Made by a program: the position numbers and the translations under genes
Part shown: positions 51,430 through 61,585 of the stretch, piece after piece
Position numbering within the stretch: position 1 is the stretch's first letter
How the letters are laid out: each line of letters opens with the position of its first letter
Assembly (NCBI RefSeq): GCF_017573545.1
Contig: NZ_JAGEOK010000024.1
Coordinates: 107,193 to 171,192, forward strand
DNA length: 64,000 bases
Source of the DNA: Actinomadura nitritigenes
GTDB taxonomy: Bacteria > Actinomycetota > Actinomycetes > Streptosporangiales > Streptosporangiaceae
Direction of reading: 5' to 3'
Notes under the pieces: generated by a model
The model's input: only the letters and a program-made list of their open reading frames with translations
Told to the model about the DNA's origin: nothing
Database searches by the model: none

Positions 51430-53507
51430 CGTGCCGCCCCCGGCCGCGGCGCGGCGGTGACCACCAGGTCGCCGTGGGGATCGAGGCGGGCGGTGAAGCC
51501 CGGGTGCAGCGGGAGGGTGGAGCCGTACTCCTCGATCACCGCGGGGCCCTCGACGACGTCGCCGGGGGCGAGTTTCTCGCGCCGGTACACCGGTGTCTCC
51601 TCCCAGGCGTCGAAGTGCACCGGGCGGGTGCCGGTGCGGGCGCGCGACGGGTCGCCGTCGCCCGGCGGGCGCTCCGGGAGCCGCGGCCGGTCGATCGGCC
51701 CGATGCCGGACACGCGGAGGTTGACCCATTCGACGGGATGGCGCGGGTCGTCGCGGTGGCAGTAGCCGTACCGGTCGGCGTGCGCGTCGTGGAACCGGCG
51801 GACGACCTCCGCGCGGAACGCCTCGCCGGGCGGCCCCGCCGGGGCGGTGACGCGGACCTCGAACGCCTGCCCGCAGTAGCGCAGGTCGGCGGACCGGACG
51901 AAGCGCCGCCGCCCCTCGGGGAAGCCCTCGCGGGCGAGCGCCGCACCCGCCTCGTCCTCCAACTCGGCGAACGCCTCCGCGAGGACGGCGGCGTCCAGCT
52001 CGGCGTCGCGGACGACCCGCGTCCGCACGTGGTCGTTCTTCACGTCCACGGTGAGCAGCCCGAGCGCCGACAGGTTCCCGGGGTTCTCCGGGACGACGGC
52101 GGCGGGCAGGCCGAGGACGTCGAGCAGCCGGCACGCCAGCAGCGGCCCGGACCCGCCGAACGCGACGAGCGGGTAGTCGCGGACGTCCAGCCCCCGCCGG
52201 ACGGTGATCTGCCGGATCGCGTTGGCCTGGTTCCACGCGGAGATCTCCAGGATCCCGGCGGCGGCCCGCTCGACGGTGAGCCCGAGTCCGGCGGCGAGCG
52301 CCTCGAGCCCGGCGCGCGCCGCGGGCACGTCCAGCGGCACCTCGCCGCCGAGCAGGTGCGGCGGGATGCGGCCGAGGACGGCGTGCGCGTCGGTGACCGT
52401 GACCTCGGTGCCGCCGCGGCCGTAGCAGAGCGGGCCCGGGTCGGCGCCGGCGCTGCGCGGCCCGACCTTCAGCGCCCCGTCCGGCGACCGCCGCGCGACC
52501 GACCCGCCGCCGGCGCCGACCGTCACGATGTCGATCATCGGGATCTTGACGGGGTGACGGCCGATCGTCCCCTCGGTGGTGACGGTCGGCTCGCCGTCCA
52601 GCACGACGGCGACGTCGGTGGACGTGCCGCCGCCGTCCAGCGTCACGACCGAGCCGTGCCCGCCGCGGGAGGCGACGAACGCGGCGCCGAGCGCGCCCGC
52701 CGCCGGACCGGACAGCACCGTCGTGATCGGCTGCCGCGCCACCTCGTCCGCCGACAGCACGCCGCCGTTGCTCTTCATCACGAGAAGCCGGGACGCGGCG
52801 CGCTCGGCGATCCGCGCGAGGTAGCCGTTCATCGCGGGCTTGACGGCGGCGTCCACCAGGGTCGTCACGGACCGCTCGTACTCGCGGTACTCGCGCAGCA
52901 CCTCGCACGACAGGGACACGACCGCGTCCGGGTGCTCGCGGCGCAGCACCTCGCGCATCGCGAGCTCGTGCGCCGGGTTCGCGTACGAGTGCAGGAAGCA
53001 CACGCCGATCGCGCGGATCCCCGCGTCGCGGAACCAGCGCGCCGCCGCGACCGCCGACTCCGCGTCGAAGGGGCGCAGCTCGGCGCCGGTGTGGTCGAGC
53101 CGCCCGCCGACCGTCCGCACCCGGTGCGCGGGGACGATCCGCGGCGGCTTCACCCAGAAGTAGCTGTTCCCGTAGCCGTCCGGGACGCTCTGCCGCGCGA
53201 TCTCCAGCATCGCCTCGAAGCCGTCGGTGGTGACGAACCCGAGGTCGTCGATCCGGTCCTCCAGCAGCCGGTTCGTCGCGACGGTCGTGCCGTGCGACAG
53301 CGCCGCGACGTCCTCGGGCGACGCGCCGAGCAGGCCGAGCACCTTGGCGACGCCCGCCGCGAACCCCTCGGCCGGGTCGGCGGGCGTCGACGGGGTCTTG
53401 GTCGTGACGGGCCCGCCGCCGGCCCCGTCCTCTCCGCCCATGTCCAGCGCGACGACGTCGGTGAACGTCCCGCCCGTGTCGATCCCGATGCGCAGCCGCC
53501 GTGCCAT
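51426..53507 (-). CDS. hyuA: Hydantoinase A / oxoprolinase alpha-type subunit
   Basis: 693-residue actin-like ATPase subunit. It begins MARRLRIGIDTGGTFTDVV with the phosphate-binding DTGGTFTD at 10-17; LSGPAAGALGA, VTLDGGGTSTDVAVV and AFGGSGPL are further ATP-site motifs. It phosphorylates the ring carbonyl before HyuB-catalysed hydrolysis. I chose the ATG at 53507; an upstream in-frame start at 53552 lacks family similarity. First gene of a two-gene operon. Confidence 0.9.
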   Translation of the reverse strand: MARRLRIGIDTGGTFTDVVALDMGGEDGAGGGPVTTKTPSTPADPAEGFAAGVAKVLGLLGASPEDVAALSHGTTVATNRLLEDRIDDLGFVTTDGFEAMLEIARQSVPDGYGNSYFWVKPPRIVPAHRVRTVGGRLDHTGAELRPFDAESAVAAARWFRDAGIRAIGVCFLHSYANPAHELAMREVLRREHPDAVVSLSCEVLREYREYERSVTTLVDAAVKPAMNGYLARIAERAASRLLVMKSNGGVLSADEVARQPITTVLSGPAAGALGAAFVASRGGHGSVVTLDGGGTSTDVAVVLDGEPTVTTEGTIGRHPVKIPMIDIVTVGAGGGSVARRSPDGALKVGPRSAGADPGPLCYGRGGTEVTVTDAHAVLGRIPPHLLGGEVPLDVPAARAGLEALAAGLGLTVERAAAGILEISAWNQANAIRQITVRRGLDVRDYPLVAFGGSGPLLACRLLDVLGLPAAVVPENPGNLSALGLLTVDVKNDHVRTRVVRDAELDAAVLAEAFAELEDEAGAALAREGFPEGRRRFVRSADLRYCGQAFEVRVTAPAGPPGEAFRAEVVRRFHDAHADRYGYCHRDDPRHPVEWVNLRVSGIGPIDRPRLPERPPGDGDPSRARTGTRPVHFDAWEETPVYRREKLAPGDVVEGPAVIEEYGSTLPLHPGFTARLDPHGDLVVTAAPRPGAAR

Positions 53508-53683
53508 GCCCCACGGTCTACCGGACGGCCCGCGCCCGCGGAACCGTCGCAATGTGCCAACGGGACGGCCGTTCTTTGGTCAGGGCACGCGCTCGGGCGG
53601 GGGACGCGCCGCGCCCCCGGCGGCGGCGCTAGGCTGGGCAGCCGTCCGAAAAACGCATCCGATGACACCGCTGGAGCCCTTCC

Positions 53684-54058
53684 ATGGCGCTTGAACGCCC
53701 CGAGATCGACTTCCCCGAGGGGCAGCCGCCCGCGCACCTCGACATCACCGACATCACCAAGGGCGACGGTCCCGAGGCCGTCAAGGGCTCGACCGTGTCG
53801 ATGCACTACGTCGGCGTCTCCTGGTCGACCGGCGAGGAGTTCGACGCGTCCTGGAACCGGGGCGGCACGTTCGACTTCGAGCTCGGCTCGGGCCGCGTCA
53901 TCAAGGGCTGGGACATGGGCATCGCCGGGATGAAGGTCGGCGGCCGGCGCAAGCTGGTCATCCCGCCGCACCTGGCCTACGGCGACCGCAGCCCGAGCCC
54001 GGCCATCAAGCCCGGCGAGACGCTGATCTTCGTCGTCGACCTGGTCGCGGTGGGCTGA
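53684..54058 (+). CDS. FKBP-type peptidyl-prolyl cis-trans isomerase
   Basis: 124-residue single-domain FKBP without a signal peptide. It has VSMHYVGVSWSTGEEFDASWNRG, FELGSGRVIKGWDMGIAGMKVGGRRKLVIPPHLAYG and LIFVVDLVAV, including the Asp, Phe, Trp and Tyr of the active site. A cytosolic proline isomerase and general folding helper. Monocistronic, followed by hairpins at 54082-54139. Confidence 0.94.
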   Translation: MALERPEIDFPEGQPPAHLDITDITKGDGPEAVKGSTVSMHYVGVSWSTGEEFDASWNRGGTFDFELGSGRVIKGWDMGIAGMKVGGRRKLVIPPHLAYGDRSPSPAIKPGETLIFVVDLVAVG

Positions 54059-54081
54059 CGGCCGCAGGCCCGCACTGCGCC

Positions 54082-54139
54082 GGGCCGCACGGCCCAACGG
54101 CGGGCAATCGGGCGGTGAAAATCCGGCCGGTTGCCCGCC
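54082..54139. terminator. Hairpins after the FKBP gene
   Basis: A short GGGCC/GGCCC hairpin (54082-54095) is followed by nine-base arms GGCGGGCAA (54099-54107) and TTGCCCGCC (54131-54139). They lie 24-81 bases beyond the FKBP stop and upstream of the ABC gene start at 54181. They may terminate the FKBP mRNA; the second is a loose stem. Confidence 0.4.
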
Positions 54140-54180
54140 GCCGCCGTTTCCGCGGGCGGGCCGTCCGGTATGAGACGTTC

Positions 54181-55155
54181 ATGATCGAGGCGCGGGGGCT
54201 GACGAAGCGGTACGGCGACACCACCGCCGTCGACGGCGTCACCTTCAGCGTGCCGCCGGGCCGCGTGACCGGCTTCCTCGGCCCGAACGGGGCGGGGAAG
54301 ACGACGACGATGCGGATGATCCTCGGCCTTGACCGCCCGACCGCCGGCGAGGTGACCGTGAACGGCCGCCGCTACCGCACGCTCGGCGCGCCGCTCCGCG
54401 AGGTCGGCGCGCTCCTCGACGCCCGCAACGTGCACGGCGGCCGCACCGCCTACAACCACCTGCTGTGCCTGGCGAAGAGCAACGCGATCCCGCGCCGGCG
54501 GGTGGACGAGGTGCTGGACCTGGTCGGGCTGCGGAGCGTCGCGAGGAAGCGGTCCAAGGGCTTCTCGCTCGGCATGGGGCAGCGGCTCGGCATCGCCGCC
54601 GCGCTGCTCGGCGACCCCGGCGTGCTGATGTTCGACGAGCCGGTGAACGGGCTGGACCCGGAGGGCATCCTGTGGATCCGCACGCTGATGCGGCGGCTCG
54701 CGCGGGAGGGCCGCACCGTGTTCGTCTCCAGCCACCTGATGTCGGAGATGGCGCTGACCGCCGAGCACCTCGTCGTCATCGGGCGGGGCCGCATCCTCGC
54801 CGACACCGGGACGGCCGAGTTCATCGGCGCCAACGCGACCAGCCACGTGCTGGTGCACTCGCCGCAGGCCGCCGAGCTGGCGCGGCTGCTCGAGGGTCCC
54901 GGCAGGCGGCTGGAGCAGGACCCGGACGGTGCGCTGCGGGTGTACGGGGCGCGGGCGGCGGAGATCGGCGACGTCGCCGCCGACCACGGGCTGCGGCTGC
55001 ACGAGCTGGCGACCGTCCAGCCGTCCCTGGAGGAGGCGTTCATGCGGCTGACCGGCGAGACCGTCCAGTACCACGCCGGTACGCCGGGCGCGGCGGGCCC
55101 GGCGGCCCCCGGCGCGGCGGGGACGGGCGCGCCGTCCCCGGGGGCGGGCGCGTGA
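54181..55155 (+). CDS. ABC transporter ATP-binding protein
   Basis: 324-residue ATPase. Walker A GPNGAGKTTT (about 34-43), signature FSLGMGQRLGIA, Walker B VLMFDEPVNGLDPEG and the H-loop SSHLMSEMA are complete. The C-terminal extension with a Pro/Gly/Ala tail is as in DrrA/BcrA-type drug or lantibiotic exporters. The ATG at 54181 (MIEARGLTKRYG) marks the fold start. The stop overlaps the GTG of the permease gene, forming a two-gene exporter. The substrate is unknown. Confidence 0.93.
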   Translation: MIEARGLTKRYGDTTAVDGVTFSVPPGRVTGFLGPNGAGKTTTMRMILGLDRPTAGEVTVNGRRYRTLGAPLREVGALLDARNVHGGRTAYNHLLCLAKSNAIPRRRVDEVLDLVGLRSVARKRSKGFSLGMGQRLGIAAALLGDPGVLMFDEPVNGLDPEGILWIRTLMRRLAREGRTVFVSSHLMSEMALTAEHLVVIGRGRILADTGTAEFIGANATSHVLVHSPQAAELARLLEGPGRRLEQDPDGALRVYGARAAEIGDVAADHGLRLHELATVQPSLEEAFMRLTGETVQYHAGTPGAAGPAAPGAAGTGAPSPGAGA

Positions 55156-55985
55156 ACGCACCGGCCGCTCCCGCCGGGGCGGGGACGGGGCCGCGCCGGG
55201 ACGTCCGGCGCGTCCGGTTCGGGCACGTGCTGTCCTCGGAGTGGACGAAGATCGTCACGGTCCGGTCGACGTTCTGGACGCTGCTGGCGGGCGCGGTCGT
55301 GCTGATCGGGTTCTCCGCGCTGTGGGCGCTGGCGTTCACCGCGTCCTACGACCGGATGAGCGCCCGGGACCGGGCGACGTTCACCCCGATGCTGCCGACG
55401 CAGGTCGCCTACTACTTCGGCCTGGTGGTCTTCGGCGCGCTGGGCGTGCTGGTCATCACCGCCGAGCACGCCACCGGGATGATCAAGACGGCGCTGACGG
55501 CGGTGCCGCGGCGGGCCGCCTACCTGGCCGCCAAGACGGCGGTGCTGGGCGCGGTCGTGCTGGTGGTCGGGGTCGCGGTGACGTTCGCGTCGTTCTACGC
55601 GGCGCAGGGCATCCTCGCGTCCGAGCATTTGGACGGGTCGATCGACGACCCGGGCGTGCTGCGCGCGATCGTCGGCGGCGGCGTCTACCTGGCGCTGGTC
55701 GCGATCCTCGCGGTCGGCATCGGGACGCTGCTGCGGCACACCGCGGGCTCCGTGGTGCTGCTGTTCGTGGTGCTGTTCGTGCTCGGCATCGCGGGCGGGT
55801 TCCTGCCGAGCACATGGGGCGACACCGTCAACAAGTTCCTGCCGTCCAACGCCGGCGGCGCGATCCTCGACCCGGTGCACAAGCCCGGTTCGCTCGCCCC
55901 GTGGACGGGCCTCGGCGTCTTCGCGCTGTACACGGCGGTCGTGCTGGCCGCCGCGCTCGTCATGTTCGAGCGCCGCGACGCCTGA
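55152..55985 (+). CDS. ABC-2 type transporter permease
   Basis: 277-residue membrane protein with six hydrophobic helices. The N-terminal FGHVLSSEWTKIVTVRSTFW is the typical coupling segment of actinobacterial ABC-2 permeases, and AEHATGMIKTALTAVPRR is a second conserved loop. The GTG start is coupled to the ATPase by a four-base overlap. Works with the ATPase as an exporter; it converges with coxG. Confidence 0.9.
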   Translation: MNAPAAPAGAGTGPRRDVRRVRFGHVLSSEWTKIVTVRSTFWTLLAGAVVLIGFSALWALAFTASYDRMSARDRATFTPMLPTQVAYYFGLVVFGALGVLVITAEHATGMIKTALTAVPRRAAYLAAKTAVLGAVVLVVGVAVTFASFYAAQGILASEHLDGSIDDPGVLRAIVGGGVYLALVAILAVGIGTLLRHTAGSVVLLFVVLFVLGIAGGFLPSTWGDTVNKFLPSNAGGAILDPVHKPGSLAPWTGLGVFALYTAVVLAAALVMFERRDA

Positions 55986-56015
55986 CCGGCCACCCGCCCG
56001 TCGGCGTGCGGGGAG

Positions 56016-56666
56016 TCAGCGCCGGCGGCGGGCCAGGAAGTGGCCCAGGGCCACGCCGGCCAGGGCGACGGCGCCGCCGGCGACGAACGCGGCCGCCATC
56101 GGCCACACGGCCGGTCCGCCGCCCGGGGGCGGTGCGGCGGCGCGCCCGGCGTACACGCGGCCGGTCCCGGGTTCCAGAGCGTGCGGCGCGGCGGCAGCGG
56201 CGAGCGGTTCGGAGCCCTGCGGCGCGGCGGGCGCGGTCAGGTCGCGTTCGACGGCGGCGAAGAACTCGCCGGCCGTCCGCTTGGCGACGCCGCCGAGCAT
56301 CCGCTGCCCGACGCCGCCGATCATCCCGCCGACGACCGCCTCGGCGGCGTAGTCGACGCGGGTGGAGCCGTCGCCGTCCGACAGCCGGACGCGGACCGTC
56401 GCGTCCACGGTGCCGGGCGCGCCCTGGCCCTGCGCACGCAGCGTGAACGCGTGCGGCGGGTCGGGGTCGGCGAGTTCGACCCGCCCGACGTAGGTGCCCT
56501 GGATGGATGCGACGCCCGCGGTGACCGTCATGCGGTAGGTGTCGGGGCCGGTCTCCTCCAGCGAGCGGCACCCGGGGATCGTCCGGGCGAGCACGGCCGG
56601 GTCCTGGAGCGCGTCCCAGACGCGGGCGAGCGGCGCGGCGACGCTGGCACTGCCGTTGACCTGCAT
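56016..56666 (-). CDS. coxG: CoxG-like SRPBCC protein with a C-terminal membrane anchor
   Basis: 216 residues. The first 145 or so are an SRPBCC fold of the CO-dehydrogenase subunit G family: MQVNGSASVAAPLARVWDALQDPAVLARTIPGCRSLEE, VASIQGTYVGRVELADPDPPHAFTL and GGMIGGVGQRMLGGVAKRTAGEFF. A Pro/Ala linker and one transmembrane helix with a basic end follow. In carboxydotrophs CoxG anchors the molybdenum enzyme to the membrane. Here it is separated from the hydroxylase genes by a deacetylase gene on the other strand, yet probably serves that enzyme. Confidence 0.88.
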   Translation of the reverse strand: MQVNGSASVAAPLARVWDALQDPAVLARTIPGCRSLEETGPDTYRMTVTAGVASIQGTYVGRVELADPDPPHAFTLRAQGQGAPGTVDATVRVRLSDGDGSTRVDYAAEAVVGGMIGGVGQRMLGGVAKRTAGEFFAAVERDLTAPAAPQGSEPLAAAAAPHALEPGTGRVYAGRAAAPPPGGGPAVWPMAAAFVAGGAVALAGVALGHFLARRRR

Positions 56667-56875
56667 GTTCCGACTTTAGGGAATGCGGGCGCCGCATCGA
56701 ACGGCAACATGTGCCGAGTACACGCCGAGGATTGGGCAGATCCCCGGCGACACCGCAGGGAAATGGTCAGATATGTCCAGCTGATACCGACGCGCGCGAA
56801 CTCCCGGGCGCGCGGGCGCGTCAACCGAAGCGAACGACGAGAACCGAACCCCCAACCGAATGGAGTACGCGGCCG

Positions 56876-57721
56876 ATGCGAGGGAAGACGCCCGTGATCG
56901 CGATGGTGACCGCCGGAGTCGTCGGCGCGGCCGCGGGCGGCTGGCCGGTGGTCCGGGCCGAGGCGGGCGGCTCTTCGGGGCCGTCCATGCGGACGCAGCT
57001 CTCCTCGGTGCTCGCCGACCAGCAGTGGGCGACGCCGAAGCCCGGCACGTGGACGCCGCCGAAACCGTCCACCGACGGGCTGCCCCCGGTCATCGACCAC
57101 ATCGACACCACCGAGCGGGTCGTCTTCCTCACCATCGACGACGGCTACACCTACGACTCGGAGTTCGTGGACATCGTCCGCAAGGAGAAGGTGCCGATCC
57201 TGACGTTCCTGACGACGACGTATCTGCGGGGCCAGGGCCAGTACTTCCTCGCGATGCGCAACGCGGGCTCGCAGATCGAGGACCACACCGTCACGCACCC
57301 GAACATGCCCTCGCTCTCCCCCGACGCGCAGAAGCGGCAGATCTGCGACTCGGCGGACGCGATCCAGCGCGAGTACGGCCGCCGCCCGCAGATCTTCCGG
57401 CCGCCGTTCGGCGCCTACAACCAGGCGACGCGGCAGGCGTCCAGGGACTGCGGGATGAAGTCGATCCTCACCTGGACGGCGGAGTTCTACAACGGCACGT
57501 CCGGGCCCGGCGTCGGCTACAACGGGTTCGCGCGCGCCGACGGCGGCAAGGGCTTCAAGCCCGGCGACATCATCCTGATGCACTACCGCAAGGGCCTGGC
57601 CGGGGAGTTCCGGATGATCCTCGGCTGGATCCGGCAGGCCGGGCTCCGGCCCGCCGCCGTGCAGAACTACCTGCCGCGCTCGCTCGGCGGCAACGCCCCG
57701 GAGACGCCCGCCGCGAACTGA
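56876..57721 (+). CDS. Exported polysaccharide deacetylase
   Basis: 281-residue NodB-fold carbohydrate esterase. The N-terminal hydrophobic segment MRGKTPVIAMVTAGVVGAA acts as a signal or membrane anchor. Catalytic motifs: VVFLTIDDGYTYD (metal Asp), EDHTVTHPNM (two His), and IFRPPFGAYN. It deacetylates cell-wall or extracellular polysaccharide. ATG 56876 with GGAG 10 nt upstream. Its 3' end overlaps the converging molybdenum-hydroxylase gene by 55 bases. Confidence 0.9.
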   Translation: MRGKTPVIAMVTAGVVGAAAGGWPVVRAEAGGSSGPSMRTQLSSVLADQQWATPKPGTWTPPKPSTDGLPPVIDHIDTTERVVFLTIDDGYTYDSEFVDIVRKEKVPILTFLTTTYLRGQGQYFLAMRNAGSQIEDHTVTHPNMPSLSPDAQKRQICDSADAIQREYGRRPQIFRPPFGAYNQATRQASRDCGMKSILTWTAEFYNGTSGPGVGYNGFARADGGKGFKPGDIILMHYRKGLAGEFRMILGWIRQAGLRPAAVQNYLPRSLGGNAPETPAAN

Positions 57722-60155
57722 CCCCCGGTCGCGGCGCCGTCGCCGCCGGCCTGCGCGGCCTCCCGGACCCGCAGGCCCGGGTCGCCGGACGCCCGTTCGC
57801 GCAGCTCGTACAGGGCGTCCGGGGACAGCGGCATCGCGTCGACGCGCAGCCCCTCGGCGTCCTCGACGGCGGAGGCGATGACCGCCGACACCGGGATGAC
57901 GCCCGCCTCCCCCGCGCCCTTGATGCCGAGCGGGTTCAGCGGCGACGGCGTCTCCAGGTGATCGGTCTCGATGCGCGGGATCTCCGTCGCGTACGGCATG
58001 AGGAAGTCCATGAACGAGGCGTTCAGGAGCTGGCCGGACCCGTCGTAGACCATCCGCTCGTAGAGGGCGCCGCCGACGCCCTGCGCGACGCCGCCGTGGA
58101 TCTGGCCCTCGACGACCATCGGGTTGATGAGCCTGCCGCAGTCGTGCACGACCGCGTACCGCAGGATCGCGATCTCGGCGGTGTCCGGGTCGGTCTCCAC
58201 GATCGCGGCGTGCGCGCCCGCGGCGAACGTCGACCGGACGGGCGAGTAGTAGCCGCGCCCCTCCAGGCCCGGCTCCTCGCCCTCCGCGACGGGCGGCTCC
58301 GTCGGCGGGCGGCCCACCGCGAACTGCGTCGCCGCGGCGGTCTCCGCGTCGAACGCGTACCGGAGCGGGTTCGACAGCACCGCGACCGTCCGCAGCGGGA
58401 CGGACGCCGACGGGTCGCCGCGGACGTGCACGGCCCCGTCGGTGATCTCCAGGTCGCGCGGGTCGGCCTCCAGCGCCTCCCCGGCGATCCGCAGCGCCTT
58501 CTCGCGGACCTTCCGGCACGCCACCGCGATCGCGTTGCCGCTCATCACCGCGGCGCGGGACGCGAACGTGCCGACCGCGTACCCGAACCGCCGCGTGTCG
58601 CCGGTCGTGACGTGCACGTCCCGGATCGGCACGCCGAGCTCCTCGGCGGCGATCTGCGCGAACACGGTCTCGTGGCCCTGCCCCTGCGAGGTGAGCCCGG
58701 TCGAGACGTGCACCCGCCCGGCGGTGTCGATCTCGACGTGCCCGCCCTCGTACGGGCCGACGCCCGTCCCCTCGACGTACACGCCGACGCCGATGCCGAT
58801 GCGGCGGCCGCGGCGCGCGGCGGCCTCCCGCTCCGCCTCGAACCCGTCCCAGCCGATCAGCTCCCGCACCTTGCGCAGCAGCTCGGGGTAGTCGCCGGAG
58901 TCGTAGACGAGCGGGCGGCCGTCCTGGAACGTCAGGCCTTGGTCGTAGGGGAACTCGTCGGGCTCGATGAAGTTCGCGGCGCGCACGTCGGCGCGGTCGA
59001 GGCCGAGGTGGCGGGCGATGCGGTCCATCGTCCGCTCCATGCAGAACACGCCCTGCGGGCGGCCCGCGCCCCGGTACGGCGTGACGATGAGGGTGTTGGT
59101 GTAGAGGCTGACGACCTCGGCCCGGTAGGCGCCGATCTTGTAGGGGCCGAGCAGCTGCGTCGACGTGACGATCGGGATGATGATCCCGTACGGGGTGTAG
59201 GCGCCGTGGTCGTGCAGGATCCGCACGTCCAGGCCGAGGACGCGGCCCGCGTCGTCGAACCCGACCCGGACGTCCTGGAGCTGGCCGCGCTCGTGGGCGG
59301 CGGCGACGAAGTGCTCGCGGCGGTCCTCGGTCCACTTGACCTCCCGGTCGAGGAGCCGCGCGGCCCACGGGACGAGCACCTCCTCCGGCCACGGATGCAC
59401 GATCTTCACGCCGAACCCGCCGCCGACGTCCGGCGCGACGACCTCGACCTTGCCGTTCGGCAGGCCGAGCCGTGCGGCGATCGCGGCGCGCACGCTGGTC
59501 GACGCCTGCGTGGAGGAGTAGACGCGCAGCGACCCGTCGTCGGCGTCCCAGCGCGCGTACACGCCCCGCCCCTCCAGCGGCGTGGACGCCGACCGCTCGA
59601 TCGACAGCCGGAACTCCAGCCGGTGCGGCGCGGCGTCGATCGCCGCGGCGGCGTCGCCGGTCTCCTGGAGCAGGACGGCGCCGACGTTGCCGGGGACGTC
59701 GTCGTGGACGAGGCGCTCGGCGCGCTCGGCGTTCTCGATGCCGACGACGGCGGGCAGCGGCTCGTACTCGACGCGGACGCGCTCGGCGGCGTCCTCGGCG
59801 AGGTACCGGTCGCGGGCGACGACCATCGCGACGGGCTCGCCGACGTGCCGGACGACGTCGCGGGCCAGCGGGTACCCGGTGCGGCCGTGCGTGAGGGCCG
59901 GGTGCGGGATGAGCAGCGGCAGCGGCTCGCCGACGCGTCCCGGCAGGTCCTCCCAGGTGTAGACGGCGACGAGGCCGTCCACGTCGAGGGCGCCGGTCAC
60001 GTCGATGTCGGTGATGCGGGCGTGGGCGTGCGGGGACCGGACGAACGCCGCCGCGAGCGCGTCCCGCCCGAGGTCGTCCAGGTACCGGCCGCGGCCGGTG
60101 AGGAGCCGGGCGTCCTCGCGGCGCTCGACCGGCTCGCCGAACACGCGCGTCCCCA

Positions 60156-60156
<1 letters not shown>
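57667..60156 (-). CDS. Molybdenum hydroxylase large subunit (xanthine dehydrogenase/CoxL family)
   Basis: 829-residue molybdopterin-cytosine-dinucleotide subunit. GGGFGVKI, PYRGAGRPQG (359-369) and the catalytic Glu in LGIKGAGEAGVIPV are present. The AYxCSFR motif of true CO dehydrogenase is absent; PYRGAGR is the form seen in xanthine dehydrogenases and so-called form II proteins. It should hydroxylate an N-heterocycle or aldehyde. It follows the FeS and FAD subunit genes with one-base or four-base overlaps. The NCS2 permease and PucR regulator upstream favour a purine. ATG 60156 or GTG 60159 may be the start. Confidence 0.9.
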
Positions 60157-60709
<553 letters not shown>

Positions 60710-60710
<1 letters not shown>

Positions 60711-61573
60711 CAGTCCCGCGCCCTCCTCATCGACCGGGCAGCGGCCGCCGCCAGCGCCCTCTCCGTCAGTACCCCGGTCAGGTGGCGGCGGTAGCGGGCG
60801 CTCGCGTGGATGTCGGACTCGGGGTCGATCCGCTCCCGCACGTACGCGGCGGCGGCCGGCCAGTCGCCGTGCGGGCCCGCCGCCTCCGTGAGGTCGAGGA
60901 CGAGGGGCACCGGCGCGATGCCGAGGTAGCCGGCGCGGACGCCGCCGACCCGCAGGTCCTCGTCGAGCGTGACGACCGCGGCGACGCCGGACAGCGCGTA
61001 GTCGCCGTGCCGCCGCGCCGTCTCGGTGAACGCCGTCCCGGTGCGGGGCGGGGCGGCGGGGAAGAACGCGGCGACCGCCAGCTCCCCCGGCGCGAGCGCC
61101 GGCTCGAGCGGGCCGGTGAAGAACTCCGCCGCCGGGATCGTCCGGCGCCCCCGCGCCGACGCGGCCTCGACCGTCCCGCCGAGGACGGCGAGCACCGCGG
61201 GCAGTTCGGCGGCGGGATCGGCGTGCGCGAGACTCCCGACGACCGTGCCGCGGTTGCGGATGACCGGATGCGCGACGTGCCGCAACGCTCGGCCGAGCAG
61301 CGGCTGCACAGCTGCCGCCTCCACCGACCGCTCCACCCGCGCATGCCGGGCCAGCGCGCCGACCCGCACGCCCTCGTCGCCGACGTGCACGGTGTCCAGC
61401 TCGGCGACGCCGTTGACGTCGACCAGGTCGGGCGGCGCGGCGAGGCGCATGTTGAGCAGCGGGATGAGGCTCTGACCGCCCGCGAGCACCTTGGCGCCCG
61501 GGGTGCCCGCGAGCATGCCGACCGCCTCGTCGACGGTGCGGGGCGCGTGGTGGCGGAACGGGGGCGGTTTCAC
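60710..61573 (-). CDS. Molybdenum hydroxylase FAD-binding subunit
   Basis: 287-residue CoxM/PucC-type flavoprotein. It begins MKPPPFRHHAPRTVDEAVGMLAG; AGGQSLIPLLNMRLA and NRGTVVGSLAHADPAAELPA are the two FAD-binding motifs. It gives electrons to NAD or another acceptor. First gene of the three-subunit operon, 12 bases after the NCS2 permease stop, so permease and enzyme are probably co-transcribed. Confidence 0.93.
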
Positions 61574-61585
61574 GGCGCCGCCCCC